A stretch of 22,337 bases of DNA from positions 1-22,337 of the forward strand of contig JAFAZM010000220.1 of assembly GCA_019239785.1 (NCBI GenBank), written 5' to 3'. The DNA comes from Sphingomonadaceae bacterium (GTDB lineage: Bacteria; Pseudomonadota; Alphaproteobacteria; Sphingomonadales; Sphingomonadaceae). A program made the translations under genes and the position numbers. Positions 1-7,386 of the stretch are shown one piece after another; the first letter of the stretch is position 1; the number at the start of each line of letters is the position of its first letter. Below the pieces are notes generated by a model, which worked only from the letters and a program-made list of their open reading frames with translations, ran no database searches and had not been told where the DNA came from.

Positions 1-81
1 CCTTTGGTCGCCGGCGGCCAGATCGTGCGCACCGTCCGTCGTGCCTTCATCCCCGAGACGGCGCACCAGAACGCCGCTTGA
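1..81 (+). CDS. C-terminal tail of an unidentified protein (partial)
   Basis: An open frame runs in from the left edge and ends in TGA at 79-81, giving 26 residues that finish in ...PETAHQNAA. A strong intrinsic terminator lies about 85 bases downstream, which supports this being the real end of a plus-strand gene. The fragment is too short and has no motif I recognise, so no function is offered. The frame choice rests on the position of the stop and of the terminator; the codon composition is unremarkable for this genome. Confidence 0.5.
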   Translation, partial: PLVAGGQIVRTVRRAFIPETAHQNAA

Positions 82-166
82 CCCCCGAAGCTGCCCCGAG
101 GCCAATGGGGCAGCCATCCCGCCTCGCCTGCGCTCGAAGTGCCATTGAGTCAGGAGCGGCGTATCG

Positions 167-206
167 GCGCCCGCCGGAGGTCGAAAGCCTCGGCGGGCGC
201 TTTTTA
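167..206 (+). terminator. Rho-independent terminator
   Basis: A GC-rich inverted repeat (GCGCCCGCCG... at 167-180 against ...CGGCGGGCGC at 188-200) forms a stem of about 13 pairs with one bulged base and a short TCGAAAG-like loop. It is followed directly by TTTTTA at 201-206. This is the classic intrinsic terminator layout for plus-strand transcription and probably ends the gene whose tail is at 1-81. The rest of the gap 82-308 holds no gene I can support. Confidence 0.85.
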
Positions 207-308
207 TAAGAGCGATTTGCAGCGCACGGCATCCGAGGGCTTGGTAATCGCGGCAAGACGGTTGCGCCGTTAACCCGATCTTCGCCCGCCCGGCCGTATC
301 GCGGCCGA

Positions 309-839
309 ATGTCCAGCGGCGGCAACATCGTCTGGCTCGGCCTTGGCCTGATCGGGGTGGCATTGCTCGCCCCGCACTTCGGCGCCGGTCCGTCCTCGCC
401 GCCGTCACCGCCGACGCAGACCGCCGGGCCGGCCGAGGGTGCGCGCACCGTGAGCGCCGCCACGCCGCGGGCCGGCAACGGCTTCGCCTCCAGAGAAATC
501 CAGCGCGCGCCGGACGGCCACTTCTATCTCGACGCCCAGGTCAACGGCGCCCGGATCCATTTCCTGATCGACACCGGCGCCTCGATGGTCGCCCTGACCC
601 CCGCCGACGCGCAGCGTGCGGGCATCGCCCTGCCGAGCGGGCGCGCCGTCGCACAGGGCGCCGGCGGCAGCGTCGAGATCATCCCGGTCACGATCGACCG
701 CATCGCCGCCGGCCCGCTCGAGGCGCGCGGCGTGCCCGGCGCGGTCGCGCGCGAGCTGCCCATCTCGCTGCTGGGCCAGAGCTTCCTCAGCCGCGTCGGC
801 AACGTCCAGATCAGCGGCGACCGGATGGTGCTGCGCTGA
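309..839 (+). CDS. Membrane-anchored retropepsin-like aspartic protease (clan AA, TIGR02281-like)
   Basis: The 176-residue product starts with a hydrophobic segment (about residues 7-21), followed by a Pro/Ser/Thr-rich linker (about 25-55) and a retropepsin-like domain from about residue 62. The active-site motif FLIDTGAS contains D88-T89-G90, and a second hydrophobic pattern (ISLLGQSFL, about 152-160) matches the flap and core region of single-domain aspartic proteases. Such proteins act as homodimers, here presumably on the periplasmic face of the inner membrane. Family knowledge puts the substrate as unknown. No Shine-Dalgarno sequence is visible before the ATG, so the start could be leaderless. 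The stop lies 3 bases from the stop of the convergent isomerase gene. Confidence 0.82.
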   Translation: MSSGGNIVWLGLGLIGVALLAPHFGAGPSSPPSPPTQTAGPAEGARTVSAATPRAGNGFASREIQRAPDGHFYLDAQVNGARIHFLIDTGASMVALTPADAQRAGIALPSGRAVAQGAGGSVEIIPVTIDRIAAGPLEARGVPGAVARELPISLLGQSFLSRVGNVQISGDRMVLR

Positions 840-842
840 ACC

Positions 843-1769
843 CTATCGTCCGGCCGGCACCCGCCGCACCGGCACGTTGACGTTGCACAGATCGACCCCG
901 CCGGCCGGCACCTGGAAGAAGGCGCCGCCGCGATTGGCGCGGCCGCGGACATAAGCGGCGAAGGTCGGCGTGTCGGTGCGCATCGCCTCGAAGCGCGGCC
1001 GCTCCGCTTCCGGCATGTCGGCGGCGAGGCGGGCGGCGCGGATCGGGATCGGCGTCTCCCCATGATCGGCCTGGTAGAAGCCGAGCTGGCCAGTCCCGCG
1101 CGGCCGGGCGGAGAGCAGGGCGATGCCTTCGATCACCCGGCCGACGCTGGCGATGTTGCGGTCGAGATGGCGCGGCGCATGGCCGATCACCGCATAGAGC
1201 TCGCCGCCGGTGCCGGTGCTCGGCGCCAGGTCGCGGCCGACGCCGACGCTCGCATAGCAATGGGTGAGCCAGGCCATGGAGCGGCGCGGGTCGTAGCCGA
1301 CCGGCCAGGAGTCGACATGACCGACCGCCGGCGCATAAGCATCGGGATAGCCGAGCGGGCGGATGCGCAGGCCCGCCAGCCGGCGCTCATATTCGGCCGG
1401 CGGCTGGGCGACGACGCCGGCGGGCAGGGCGACCTGCGCATCGCCATTGCCCCATTGGGCGACATAATTGTCCTGCACCCGGTAGATGGTGGCGTTGTTC
1501 CACCAGCCGGCGCGGGCGAAGCGGCGGATGTTGGCGACGTGGACCGGCGCGAAGGCCGGCGCCAGCTCGATGATGATTCGGCCGCCATCGGCGAGATCCA
1601 TCACCAGCAGGTTCTCCGGATCGATCGGTCGCCAGTCGGAGGCGGCGCTGTGCGCGATCACGTCCGCCGGCTCGGTCGCGCCATGGATCGGCTGCGGCCG
1701 CCAGGCGCCGGGCTGGGCCGATGCGGCGGCAGCAAGAGAGGCGAGGGCGGCAAGAATCGTGAAGCGCAT
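843..1769 (-). CDS. Secreted cyclophilin-type peptidylprolyl isomerase
   Basis: The product has 308 residues. I chose the ATG at 1769 because it opens a typical signal peptide (MRFTILAALASLAAAASAQ) and has GGGAG about 7 bases upstream; the open frame extends further upstream, but only into the neighbouring gene. The cyclophilin fold begins around residue 52 (LLVMDLADGGRIIIEL). TIYRVQDNYVAQWG (about 94-107) corresponds to the family's FHRV...FMxQGG, keeping the catalytic-type R97 and Q105. GTGGELYAVIGHAPRHLDRN and the following GRVIEGI (about 186-216) match the C-terminal core. It should catalyse cis-trans isomerisation of prolyl bonds in the periplasm. At 308 residues it is longer than minimal cyclophilins (about 165), with an insertion around 110-180 and a C-terminal extension. 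It may be co-transcribed with the exported gene upstream (50 bases away). Confidence 0.88.
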   Translation of the reverse strand: MRFTILAALASLAAAASAQPGAWRPQPIHGATEPADVIAHSAASDWRPIDPENLLVMDLADGGRIIIELAPAFAPVHVANIRRFARAGWWNNATIYRVQDNYVAQWGNGDAQVALPAGVVAQPPAEYERRLAGLRIRPLGYPDAYAPAVGHVDSWPVGYDPRRSMAWLTHCYASVGVGRDLAPSTGTGGELYAVIGHAPRHLDRNIASVGRVIEGIALLSARPRGTGQLGFYQADHGETPIPIRAARLAADMPEAERPRFEAMRTDTPTFAAYVRGRANRGGAFFQVPAGGVDLCNVNVPVRRVPAGR

Positions 1770-1819
1770 GCGAAGCTCCCTGTGTCGATCCCGCTGCTTC
1801 GGGAAAAGCCGCGTCGCGA

Positions 1820-2635
1820 TCAAGTGTGCGGCGGCCGGCCCGGCGGCGTCTGCACCAATCCGATATGAGATCCCTCCACGCTCCAGATCCGCTGCGGATT
1901 CGCCGTTCCCACATAGACCGGAAGCCCGATCGAGAGCGACATGAAGACATGGATCTCGGTCGGGATCGGATCGAGCAGATGGGTGATCACCAGCGCCGCC
2001 GGCTGGCCGTGGCCATTCTGCTGTCTCGGCATGTTGAGACAGGAGTTGGTGAAGGCGCGCTGCGCGACGATCTGCCCCGACGGTGAAACCGTCATCCGGA
2101 AATGTCCACCGAACGGATAGACGTCCTGGATCTGCGCGGTCAGCGCATAGACGTCGATCGGCGCCTCGGCGTTCTCGGGCGGGATCACGGTGATGTTGAA
2201 GTGGGCCTCGGTGCAGGGCTGGCGATCGAGACGGGCGGCCGCGTCGCGCGCGTCGGCGATGCGGCGCTGGATCGGGGTCAGGGCCGGCCGGCTGCCCGCC
2301 GCGAAGACTTCGCCGGAAACCACCCGGCCGTTCTCGACCCGGCCGCGATAGAGCGCGGCGCGCGCATCGCCCTCGCCGACATAATAGACGACCAGATAGA
2401 AGTTGCCGTCCCGCTCGACCGTCCAGCCCCGAATGCCGGCGCCGGCGAGGTCGCGGACCCTCGCGGCGAGATCGTCGGTCGTGACCCAGGCGGCGCGGTC
2501 GACCTCGTAGAGCAACTGTCCGCGCTGCTCGGCCCACGCGATCCTGCCCTGCTCCTCGGCGCTCTGCGCGACAGCCGCGTCGGGCAGCACGGCCAGCGCG
2601 CAGAAGAAGGCGGCCAGGGCCAGAAATGCGCGCAT
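1820..2635 (-). CDS. Exported protein of unknown function, paralogue of the 12049-13041 gene
   Basis: The product has 271 residues. The ATG at 2635 is preferred because it opens a signal peptide (MRAFLALAAFFCALAVLPDAAVAQS) and is preceded by GGGGGGA; an upstream in-frame start would add 17 non-signal residues. I do not recognise a named domain. The C-terminal half carries PIDVYALT (about 159-166), GGHF (176-179), and PTEIHVFMS (225-233), and has two cysteines, C141 and C199. All of these recur in the same order and spacing in the product of 12049-13041, so the two genes are paralogues. The cysteine pair suggests a disulfide in the periplasm. It lies 50 bases upstream of the isomerase gene on the same strand, so the two may be co-transcribed. 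A function cannot be assigned. Confidence 0.8.
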   Translation of the reverse strand: MRAFLALAAFFCALAVLPDAAVAQSAEEQGRIAWAEQRGQLLYEVDRAAWVTTDDLAARVRDLAGAGIRGWTVERDGNFYLVVYYVGEGDARAALYRGRVENGRVVSGEVFAAGSRPALTPIQRRIADARDAAARLDRQPCTEAHFNITVIPPENAEAPIDVYALTAQIQDVYPFGGHFRMTVSPSGQIVAQRAFTNSCLNMPRQQNGHGQPAALVITHLLDPIPTEIHVFMSLSIGLPVYVGTANPQRIWSVEGSHIGLVQTPPGRPPHT

Positions 2636-2887
2636 GGAATCCCCCCGATCGAGCGGTCGGCACCGTCGGCTGCTCGCCTGCCGCAATCAAGCGCTTTCCG
2701 TCGCGCTCCATTTCGCTGCCGGATCCGGCGGACCTTGCGAGCAGCGGCCCCGAGCCGGTGATCGCGCCGCGCGGCCCGACTGCCTGCACTGTCGTGGTGC
2801 CGTCTTTCCATCCATGATAGACGCTGCCGCGGCGACCGGCGGCGACTCGGCCGCCGCCTACGGCGCTCTCGCGAAAGGAGAAGCGCA

Positions 2888-3859
2888 ATGCATGGAGCTG
2901 GCTTTCCGAAGACGCCATTCGTCGCCGCGATGCGGCCGCTCCCGCTCATCATGGCGTTCCTGCTCTGGGCGGGGTGGGCCTCGCCCTCCGCCGGCCAGAT
3001 CGTCCCGTTTCCGGCCGGCTTCCAGGTTCGGGAAATCGCCGCCAACGGCGCCACCATCCATATCCGCGTCGGCGGTCCCGCGACGGGGCCCGCCGTGCTG
3101 CTGCTCCATGGCTATGGCGAGACCGGCGACATGTGGGCGCCGCTAGCGGCGGAGCTTGCGCGCGATCACCGGGTCATCGTTCCCGACCTCAGGGGGATGG
3201 GCCTCTCTTCCCATCCGGCCGGCGGCTACGACAAGAAGACCCAGGCCGGCGATATGGCCGGCGTGCTCGACGCGTTGCGCGCGGGCCGGGTCGATCTCGT
3301 GACCCACGATATCGGCAATATGGTCGGCTACGCATTCGCCGCGCAATATCCGGCGCGGGTGACCCGCTTCGTGCTGATCGACGCGCCCTTGCCCGGCATC
3401 GGGCCGTGGGAGCAGATTGTGCAGAATCCGTTGCTATGGCATTTTCGCTTCCGCGGACCGGACATGGAGCGGCTGGTGGCCGGCCGCGAACGCATCTATC
3501 TCGATCGCTTCTGGAATGAATTCTCCGCGCACCCGGCGCGGTTCGGCGAAGCGTCGCGCCGCCATTACGCGCGCCTCTACGCCCGGCCCGGCGCCATGCA
3601 TTCCGGCTTCGAGCAATTCCATGCCTTCGACCAGGATGCAGCGGACAATCGCGCGTTCCTCGCGCGCGGCAAGCTCCATATGCCGGTGCTGGCGATCGGC
3701 GGCGACCACAGCTTCGGCACGCAGATGGCGGACGTGATGCGCTTCGCCGCAGACAATGTGGAGGGCGCCGTCGTGACCGATTCGGGCCATTGGATCATGG
3801 AGGAGAATCCGAGGATGACGGTCGCCCTCGTCCGCGGCTTCCTCGATCGCCATCCCTGA
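2888..3859 (+). CDS. Exported alpha/beta hydrolase, epoxide hydrolase/haloacetate dehalogenase type
   Basis: The 323-residue product has an N-terminal hydrophobic segment (about 17-36, ending SAGQ) preceded by a long basic n-region, so it is probably exported. The start at 2888 follows AAAGGAGAAGCGCA, a strong ribosome site; an ATG at 2930 would give a shorter signal peptide but lacks such a site. The alpha/beta fold shows HGYG (74-77, oxyanion hole), DLRGMG (100-105), the nucleophile elbow THDIGNM with D141 in the nucleophile position, GGDHSFG (271-277), and H301 in SGHW. An Asp nucleophile places it with epoxide hydrolases and dehalogenases rather than serine esterases. The substrate is unknown. 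It heads a same-strand cluster and is followed after 39 bases by a second, unrelated-looking hydrolase. Confidence 0.85.
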   Translation: MHGAGFPKTPFVAAMRPLPLIMAFLLWAGWASPSAGQIVPFPAGFQVREIAANGATIHIRVGGPATGPAVLLLHGYGETGDMWAPLAAELARDHRVIVPDLRGMGLSSHPAGGYDKKTQAGDMAGVLDALRAGRVDLVTHDIGNMVGYAFAAQYPARVTRFVLIDAPLPGIGPWEQIVQNPLLWHFRFRGPDMERLVAGRERIYLDRFWNEFSAHPARFGEASRRHYARLYARPGAMHSGFEQFHAFDQDAADNRAFLARGKLHMPVLAIGGDHSFGTQMADVMRFAADNVEGAVVTDSGHWIMEENPRMTVALVRGFLDRHP

Positions 3860-3898
3860 CCGGGGGTTGCCGGCCGCCTGAAGCGAAGGAGACGTGAA

Positions 3899-4777
3899 AT
3901 GAACATGATCACGACGAGCGACGGCACGGAAATCTTCTTCAAGGACTGGGGGCCGATGGATGCCACGCCGATCGTCTTCCATCACGGCTGGCCGCTCAGC
4001 GCCGACGATTGGGACAACCAGATGCTGTTCTTCCTCGGGCGCGGCTACCGGGTGATCGCGCACGACCGGCGCGGCCACGGCCGCTCGACCCAGACCGACA
4101 CCGGCAACGACATGGACACCTATGCCGCCGACATGATCGCGCTGGCGAAGGCGCTCGATCTCAGGGGTGCGATCCATGTCGGCCATTCGACCGGCGGCGG
4201 CGAGGTCGCCCATTATGTCGCGCGCGCCGAACCGGGCCGCGTCGCCAAGGCGGTGCTGGTCGGCGCGGTGCCGCCGCTCATGCTGCGGACCGAGGCCAAT
4301 CCCGGCGGGCTGCCGATCGAGGCCTTCGACGGCTATCGTGCCGCGCTCGCTGCCAACCGGGCGCAGCTCTATCGCGACATCCCGGCCGGACCCTTTTACG
4401 GCTACAACCGGGATGGCGCGGTGCCGAGCCAGGGCGTGATCGACAATTGGTGGCGGCAGGGCATGATGGGTGGCGCCAAGGCCCATTACGACTGCATCAA
4501 GGCCTTTTCCGAAACCGATTTCACCGAGGATCTGCGGCGGATCGACGTGCCGGTGCTGGTGATGCACGGCACCGATGATCAAGTGGTGCCCTATGCGGAT
4601 TCCGCCCCGCTCAGCGTCAAGCTGCTCAGGAACGGAAGCCTGAGAAGCTATGAGGGCCTGCCGCACGGCATGTGCACGACCCATGCCGACATCATCAATG
4701 CCGACCTGCTCGCCTTCATCGCCGAGCCGGCCTCGGCGACCGAGGCCTTGATCGTGGCGAGCCCGACGCTCACCTGA
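3899..4777 (+). CDS. Alpha/beta hydrolase of the cofactor-free chloroperoxidase/arylesterase family
   Basis: The 292-residue product lacks a signal peptide and so is cytosolic. It begins with the family-typical opening TSDGTEIFFKDWG. HHGWPLSADDWD (about 28-39) gives the oxyanion-hole region, GHSTGGG (95-101) the nucleophile S97, HGTDDQVVP (223-231) the acid D227, and LPHGMCTTH (about 254-262) the base H256, so the serine triad is complete. Members hydrolyse esters and can also catalyse metal-free perhydrolysis and halogenation in vitro; the physiological substrate is usually unknown. The ATG at 3899 follows AAGGAGACGTGAA. The C-terminal extension after about residue 275 (EPASATEALIVASPTLT) is slightly longer than usual. 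It sits between the exported hydrolase and the CNBD-reductase fusion, suggesting a shared operon. Confidence 0.88.
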   Translation: MNMITTSDGTEIFFKDWGPMDATPIVFHHGWPLSADDWDNQMLFFLGRGYRVIAHDRRGHGRSTQTDTGNDMDTYAADMIALAKALDLRGAIHVGHSTGGGEVAHYVARAEPGRVAKAVLVGAVPPLMLRTEANPGGLPIEAFDGYRAALAANRAQLYRDIPAGPFYGYNRDGAVPSQGVIDNWWRQGMMGGAKAHYDCIKAFSETDFTEDLRRIDVPVLVMHGTDDQVVPYADSAPLSVKLLRNGSLRSYEGLPHGMCTTHADIINADLLAFIAEPASATEALIVASPTLT

Positions 4778-4781
4778 ACCG

Positions 4782-4815
4782 GCGGGCGGGCCGGCGCTCC
4801 GCCGGCCCCGCCCGC
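4782..4815 (+). other. Strong intergenic hairpin before the reductase fusion
   Basis: Bases 4782-4796 pair with 4800-4815 through 15 G-C-only pairs around a CTC loop, with one bulged C at 4809. There is no T run afterwards, so this is not an intrinsic terminator. It ends 5 bases before the GGAGGAG ribosome site of the gene at 4831. It could block 3'-5' decay of the upstream message or modulate translation of the fusion gene. The fold is seen in the sequence; the role is inference. Confidence 0.5.
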
Positions 4816-4830
4816 TCGGAGGAGACGAGA

Positions 4831-6519
4831 ATGACCGACGACGCGCCACTTCAGACGATCATCGCGACGCGCGGCGCCCAGATGTTCCCGACCCTGACCG
4901 ATGCCGAGATGGCGCGGCTCCGGCGATTTGGGACGCCGCACCGTTTCGCGAAGGGCGAGATGCTGGCCCGCGTCGGCGAGCGCGGCCACGGGCTGATCCT
5001 CATCCTCTCCGGCGAGGTTGAGGTCCGGCAGCGCGACGAGCACGGCGCCAGTCCGATCGTCGTCCATCGCAAAGGCTCATTCATGGGCGAGCTCGCCCAA
5101 TTGTCGGGCCGCCCCTCCCTGGTCGAGGCCGAGGCGCTGAGCGACGTCGAGGCGGTCGAGATCCCGCCCGAGCGGCTGCGCGCTTTGCTGGTCGCCGAGG
5201 CCGAGCTCGGCGAGCGGATCATGCGCGCGCTGATCCTCAGGCGAGTCGGCCTGCTCGAGACCGGCGCCGGCGGGCCGGTGATCGTCGGCCATGCGGAGCA
5301 GCCGGACGTGCTGCGGCTCGCCAATTTCCTGCGCCGCAACGGTCATCCGTTCCAATTGCTCAGCCCGGACACCGACAGCTGCGCGCAGACCCTGATCGAG
5401 CGGTTCGAGGTCGTGCCGGAGGAATTGCCGATCGTGCTCTGCCCGGGCGGCCAGCTGCTGCGCAACCCGGATGAAGGCGCGCTTGCCCGCTGCATCGGCC
5501 TGGTCGGGCCGATCGACCCGGAGCGGCTGTTCGACCTGGTGGTGATCGGCGCGGGGCCCTCGGGACTCGCCACCGCCGTCTATGCGAGCTCGGAAGGGCT
5601 GTCGGTGCTCGCGCTCGACTGCCGCTCGTTCGGCGGCCAGGCCGGCGCCTCGAGCCGCATCGAGAATTATCTCGGCTTCCCGACCGGCATCTCCGGCATG
5701 GCGCTGATGGGCCGCGCCTACAGCCAGGCGCAGAAGTTCGGCGTCGAGATGGCAATTCCGGACGAGGCGCTGAAGCTCGAATGCGGCAACGAGCCGCTGC
5801 ACCTCGCGCTGGCGAACGGCGAGCGCGTACAGGCCCGCGCCGCGGTGATCGCGACCGGCGCCCGCTACCGCCGGCTCGGCGTGCAGGGCCTCGAAGATTA
5901 TGAGGGCAGCTCCGTCCATTATTGGGCGACGCCGATGGAAGGGCAGCTCTGCGCCGGCGAGGCGGTCGCCCTGGTCGGCGGCGGCAATTCGGCGGGCCAG
6001 GCCGTAGTCTTTCTCGCCTCGCAGGCGCGGCGGGTGACGATGATCGTGCGCAAGCCGCTCGCCGCGACCATGTCGGCTTACCTGATCGAGCGGATCGAGC
6101 AGCTCCCCAATGTCGAGGTCGTCGAAGGCGCCGAGATCGTCGCGCTCGACGGCGCCGATGGGCAGCTTTCGGCGATCGCTTGGCGCGATCTTGCTTCAGG
6201 CGCGGAGACGCGGGCCGCGGTCAGCCAACTCTTCTCCTTCATCGGCGCCGAGCCCAATACCGATTGGCTGCTGGCCTCGGGGCTGAAGGTCGATGCGCGC
6301 GGCTTCGTCTGCACCGGCGCCGGCGCCGGCGAGGAAAGGCTGCCGCTCGAGACCAGCCGCCGCGGCGTGTTCGCGGTCGGCGACGTGCGCTCTGGCTCGG
6401 TCAAGCGGGTCGCCGCCGCGGTGGGCGACGGCGCCCAGGTGGTCGCTTCGATCCATTCCTACCTGGCCGCGGCGAGGGAACAGCCGCTGCTCCGGGCGGT
6501 TCAAACGGCACAATCCTAG
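4831..6519 (+). CDS. Fusion: cyclic-nucleotide-binding domain, thioredoxin-like domain, CxxC-less thioredoxin-reductase-like flavoprotein
   Basis: The product has 562 residues; the ATG at 4831 follows GGAGGAGACGAGA and is preferred over an in-frame extension that only overlaps the hydrolase gene. Residues about 18-140 form a cyclic-nucleotide-binding domain (LILSGEVEV, then FMGELAQLSGRPSLVEAEAL). Residues about 149-225 look like a thioredoxin/glutaredoxin-like domain without a CxxC (PVIVGHAEQPDVLRLANFL, then LPIVLCPGGQLLRNP). From about 233 comes a two-nucleotide-domain flavoprotein: GAGPSG (240-245, FAD), GGQ and ENYLGFP (about 268-284), ATGA (341-344), GGGNSA (383-388, NADPH), and VGDVRSG (516-522). 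Where thioredoxin reductases have CATC, this protein has W365-A-T-P368, so classical dithiol chemistry is not possible at that site. It probably transfers electrons from NAD(P)H to another acceptor under cyclic-nucleotide control. The acceptor is unknown. Confidence 0.88.
   Translation: MTDDAPLQTIIATRGAQMFPTLTDAEMARLRRFGTPHRFAKGEMLARVGERGHGLILILSGEVEVRQRDEHGASPIVVHRKGSFMGELAQLSGRPSLVEAEALSDVEAVEIPPERLRALLVAEAELGERIMRALILRRVGLLETGAGGPVIVGHAEQPDVLRLANFLRRNGHPFQLLSPDTDSCAQTLIERFEVVPEELPIVLCPGGQLLRNPDEGALARCIGLVGPIDPERLFDLVVIGAGPSGLATAVYASSEGLSVLALDCRSFGGQAGASSRIENYLGFPTGISGMALMGRAYSQAQKFGVEMAIPDEALKLECGNEPLHLALANGERVQARAAVIATGARYRRLGVQGLEDYEGSSVHYWATPMEGQLCAGEAVALVGGGNSAGQAVVFLASQARRVTMIVRKPLAATMSAYLIERIEQLPNVEVVEGAEIVALDGADGQLSAIAWRDLASGAETRAAVSQLFSFIGAEPNTDWLLASGLKVDARGFVCTGAGAGEERLPLETSRRGVFAVGDVRSGSVKRVAAAVGDGAQVVASIHSYLAAAREQPLLRAVQTAQS
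6477..6501 (+). promoter_or_regulatory. Possible EcfG-type (general stress) promoter inside the end of the reductase gene
   Basis: GGAAC at 6477-6481 is followed by 16 bases and then GGTT at 6498-6501. This resembles the alphaproteobacterial EcfG consensus GGAAC-N16/17-CGTT with one mismatch, about 30 bases upstream of the DUF2171 gene. It lies within coding sequence, so chance is a real possibility. If used, it would give the small gene stress-dependent expression in addition to read-through. Confidence 0.25.
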
Positions 6520-6531
6520 AGGAGAAGGCAG

Positions 6532-6786
6532 ATGGCGGGCAGAGAAGCAATTCGCGAGCATATGGAAGTGATCGGCGCCGACGGCGTCCATGTCGGCACG
6601 GTCGACCATGTCGATGGCGACCGGATCAAGCTGACCAAGAAGGACAGCGGCCAGGGCAGCCACGAAGGCCATCATCACTACATCTCGCTCGGCCTCGTCG
6701 CCGACGTCGAGGGCGATCAGGTCCGGCTCTCGGCCAATGCCGACGTCGCCGTCACCTTCGAGGAAGAGGAAAGCTCCTCCTCCTGA
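6532..6786 (+). CDS. DUF2171 small protein
   Basis: The 84-residue product matches the DUF2171 pattern: MEVIGADGVHVGTVDHVDGDRIKLTKKDS (about 11-39), an HHHYI segment (47-51), then LVADVEGDQVRLSANADVAV (about 55-74). The fold predicted for this family is a small beta-rich barrel like a PRC barrel; its role is not established. The tail is acidic and serine-rich (EEEESSSS). The ATG follows AGGAGAAGGCAG, and the gene starts 12 bases after the reductase stop, so it is very likely co-transcribed with it. It has no signal peptide and should be cytosolic. Confidence 0.85.
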   Translation: MAGREAIREHMEVIGADGVHVGTVDHVDGDRIKLTKKDSGQGSHEGHHHYISLGLVADVEGDQVRLSANADVAVTFEEEESSSS

Positions 6787-6818
6787 GGTGGCGCGCCGCT
6801 TGCGTCCCCTTGCGTTCG

Positions 6819-6847
6819 GCCGCGCGCTGGTGCTGATTGCGCGCGGC
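6819..6847 (+). other. Inverted repeat ahead of the 6865 gene
   Basis: GCCGCGCGC (6819-6827) and GCGCGCGGC (6839-6847) are perfect 9-base inverted arms around an 11-base loop, placed directly before the AAAAAGGGGAGG ribosome site of the next gene. The downstream bases are A and G, not T, so it is not a plus-strand terminator. It could separate the expression of this gene from the upstream operon. Confidence 0.35.
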
Positions 6848-6864
6848 AAAAAGGGGAGGCGCGG

Positions 6865-7377
6865 ATGGGCAGGAAAATGATCGTACTGGCGGCGGCTCTC
6901 GCCGCCTCGAACCTCGTCGGCGCGGCACTGGCGGCGCCGGCGCATCGCGCCGCCCATGCCCGCGGCGTCGACGATCCCCGCGCCTTCGTGCTGCAGCGGC
7001 TGCAATCCTATCGGACGGACAACAGCCGCGTCCCGCCCGATCCGGTCTGGGCCTATTCGCCCCGTCTCGCCGCTTTGTCCGCGACTTACGACCGCTGGCA
7101 GCACCGGCACCATGACGAGGTCGGCTCGATCGATTTCGACTGGTGGATCAACGCGCAGGATTGGGAGCTGTCCGGCATCTCCGCGACCCAGGCCGACACC
7201 GGCCCGAATGCGCGCACGGTGACCGCGCATTGGACCAATAGCGGCCGCGCGGATTCCACCCGCTTTCTCTTCGTCCGGATCGGGGGACGCTGGTATCTGG
7301 ACGATGTCGTCAACGGCAGCGGCCATGGCGACGACGGGTGGACCTTGTCCTATTTGCTGGGGCATCCGGACCAGTAG
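6865..7377 (+). CDS. Small secreted protein, possibly DUF3828-like
   Basis: The 170-residue product opens with a signal peptide (MGRKMIVLAAALAASNLVGAALA, cleavage likely before APAHR). The mature part has a FVLQRLQSY helix, an aromatic stretch IDFDWWINAQDWELSGI (about 90-106), and a beta-rich end with AHWTNSGRADSTRFLFVRIGGRWYLDDVVN (about 121-150). The pattern of a ligand-binding-like cystatin/NTF2-type fold, with INxQDW and GRWYLDDV, resembles DUF3828 (YbjP-like) proteins, but this is a tentative match. The start follows AGGGGAGGCGCGG. The gene lies 78 bases after the DUF2171 gene and ends the plus-strand cluster at a repeat-rich gap. Confidence 0.7.
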   Translation: MGRKMIVLAAALAASNLVGAALAAPAHRAAHARGVDDPRAFVLQRLQSYRTDNSRVPPDPVWAYSPRLAALSATYDRWQHRHHDEVGSIDFDWWINAQDWELSGISATQADTGPNARTVTAHWTNSGRADSTRFLFVRIGGRWYLDDVVNGSGHGDDGWTLSYLLGHPDQ

Positions 7378-7386
7378 CGACGATCC

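Noticed and set aside
267..275. GTTAAC sites (here and at 13484-13489) as CtrA binding sites
   Set aside because: Only half of the TTAACCAT-type or TTAA-N7-TTAA consensus is present at either place, so the match is too weak to call.
843..2918. A 691-codon minus-strand frame running upstream of the isomerase
   Set aside because: The isomerase has its own signal peptide and ribosome site at 1769. The part above it lies out of frame over the exported gene 1820-2635 and has the Arg-rich composition of a shadow frame.
3434..4849. A 471-codon minus-strand frame opposite the two hydrolases
   Set aside because: Both sense genes have full catalytic motifs and strong ribosome sites; the antisense product is rich in His, Arg and Gly with no domain.
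6819..6852. Hairpin plus A run as a terminator
   Set aside because: The stem is followed by A and G on the plus strand. A T run would occur only on the minus strand, ahead of the stem and where no gene ends.
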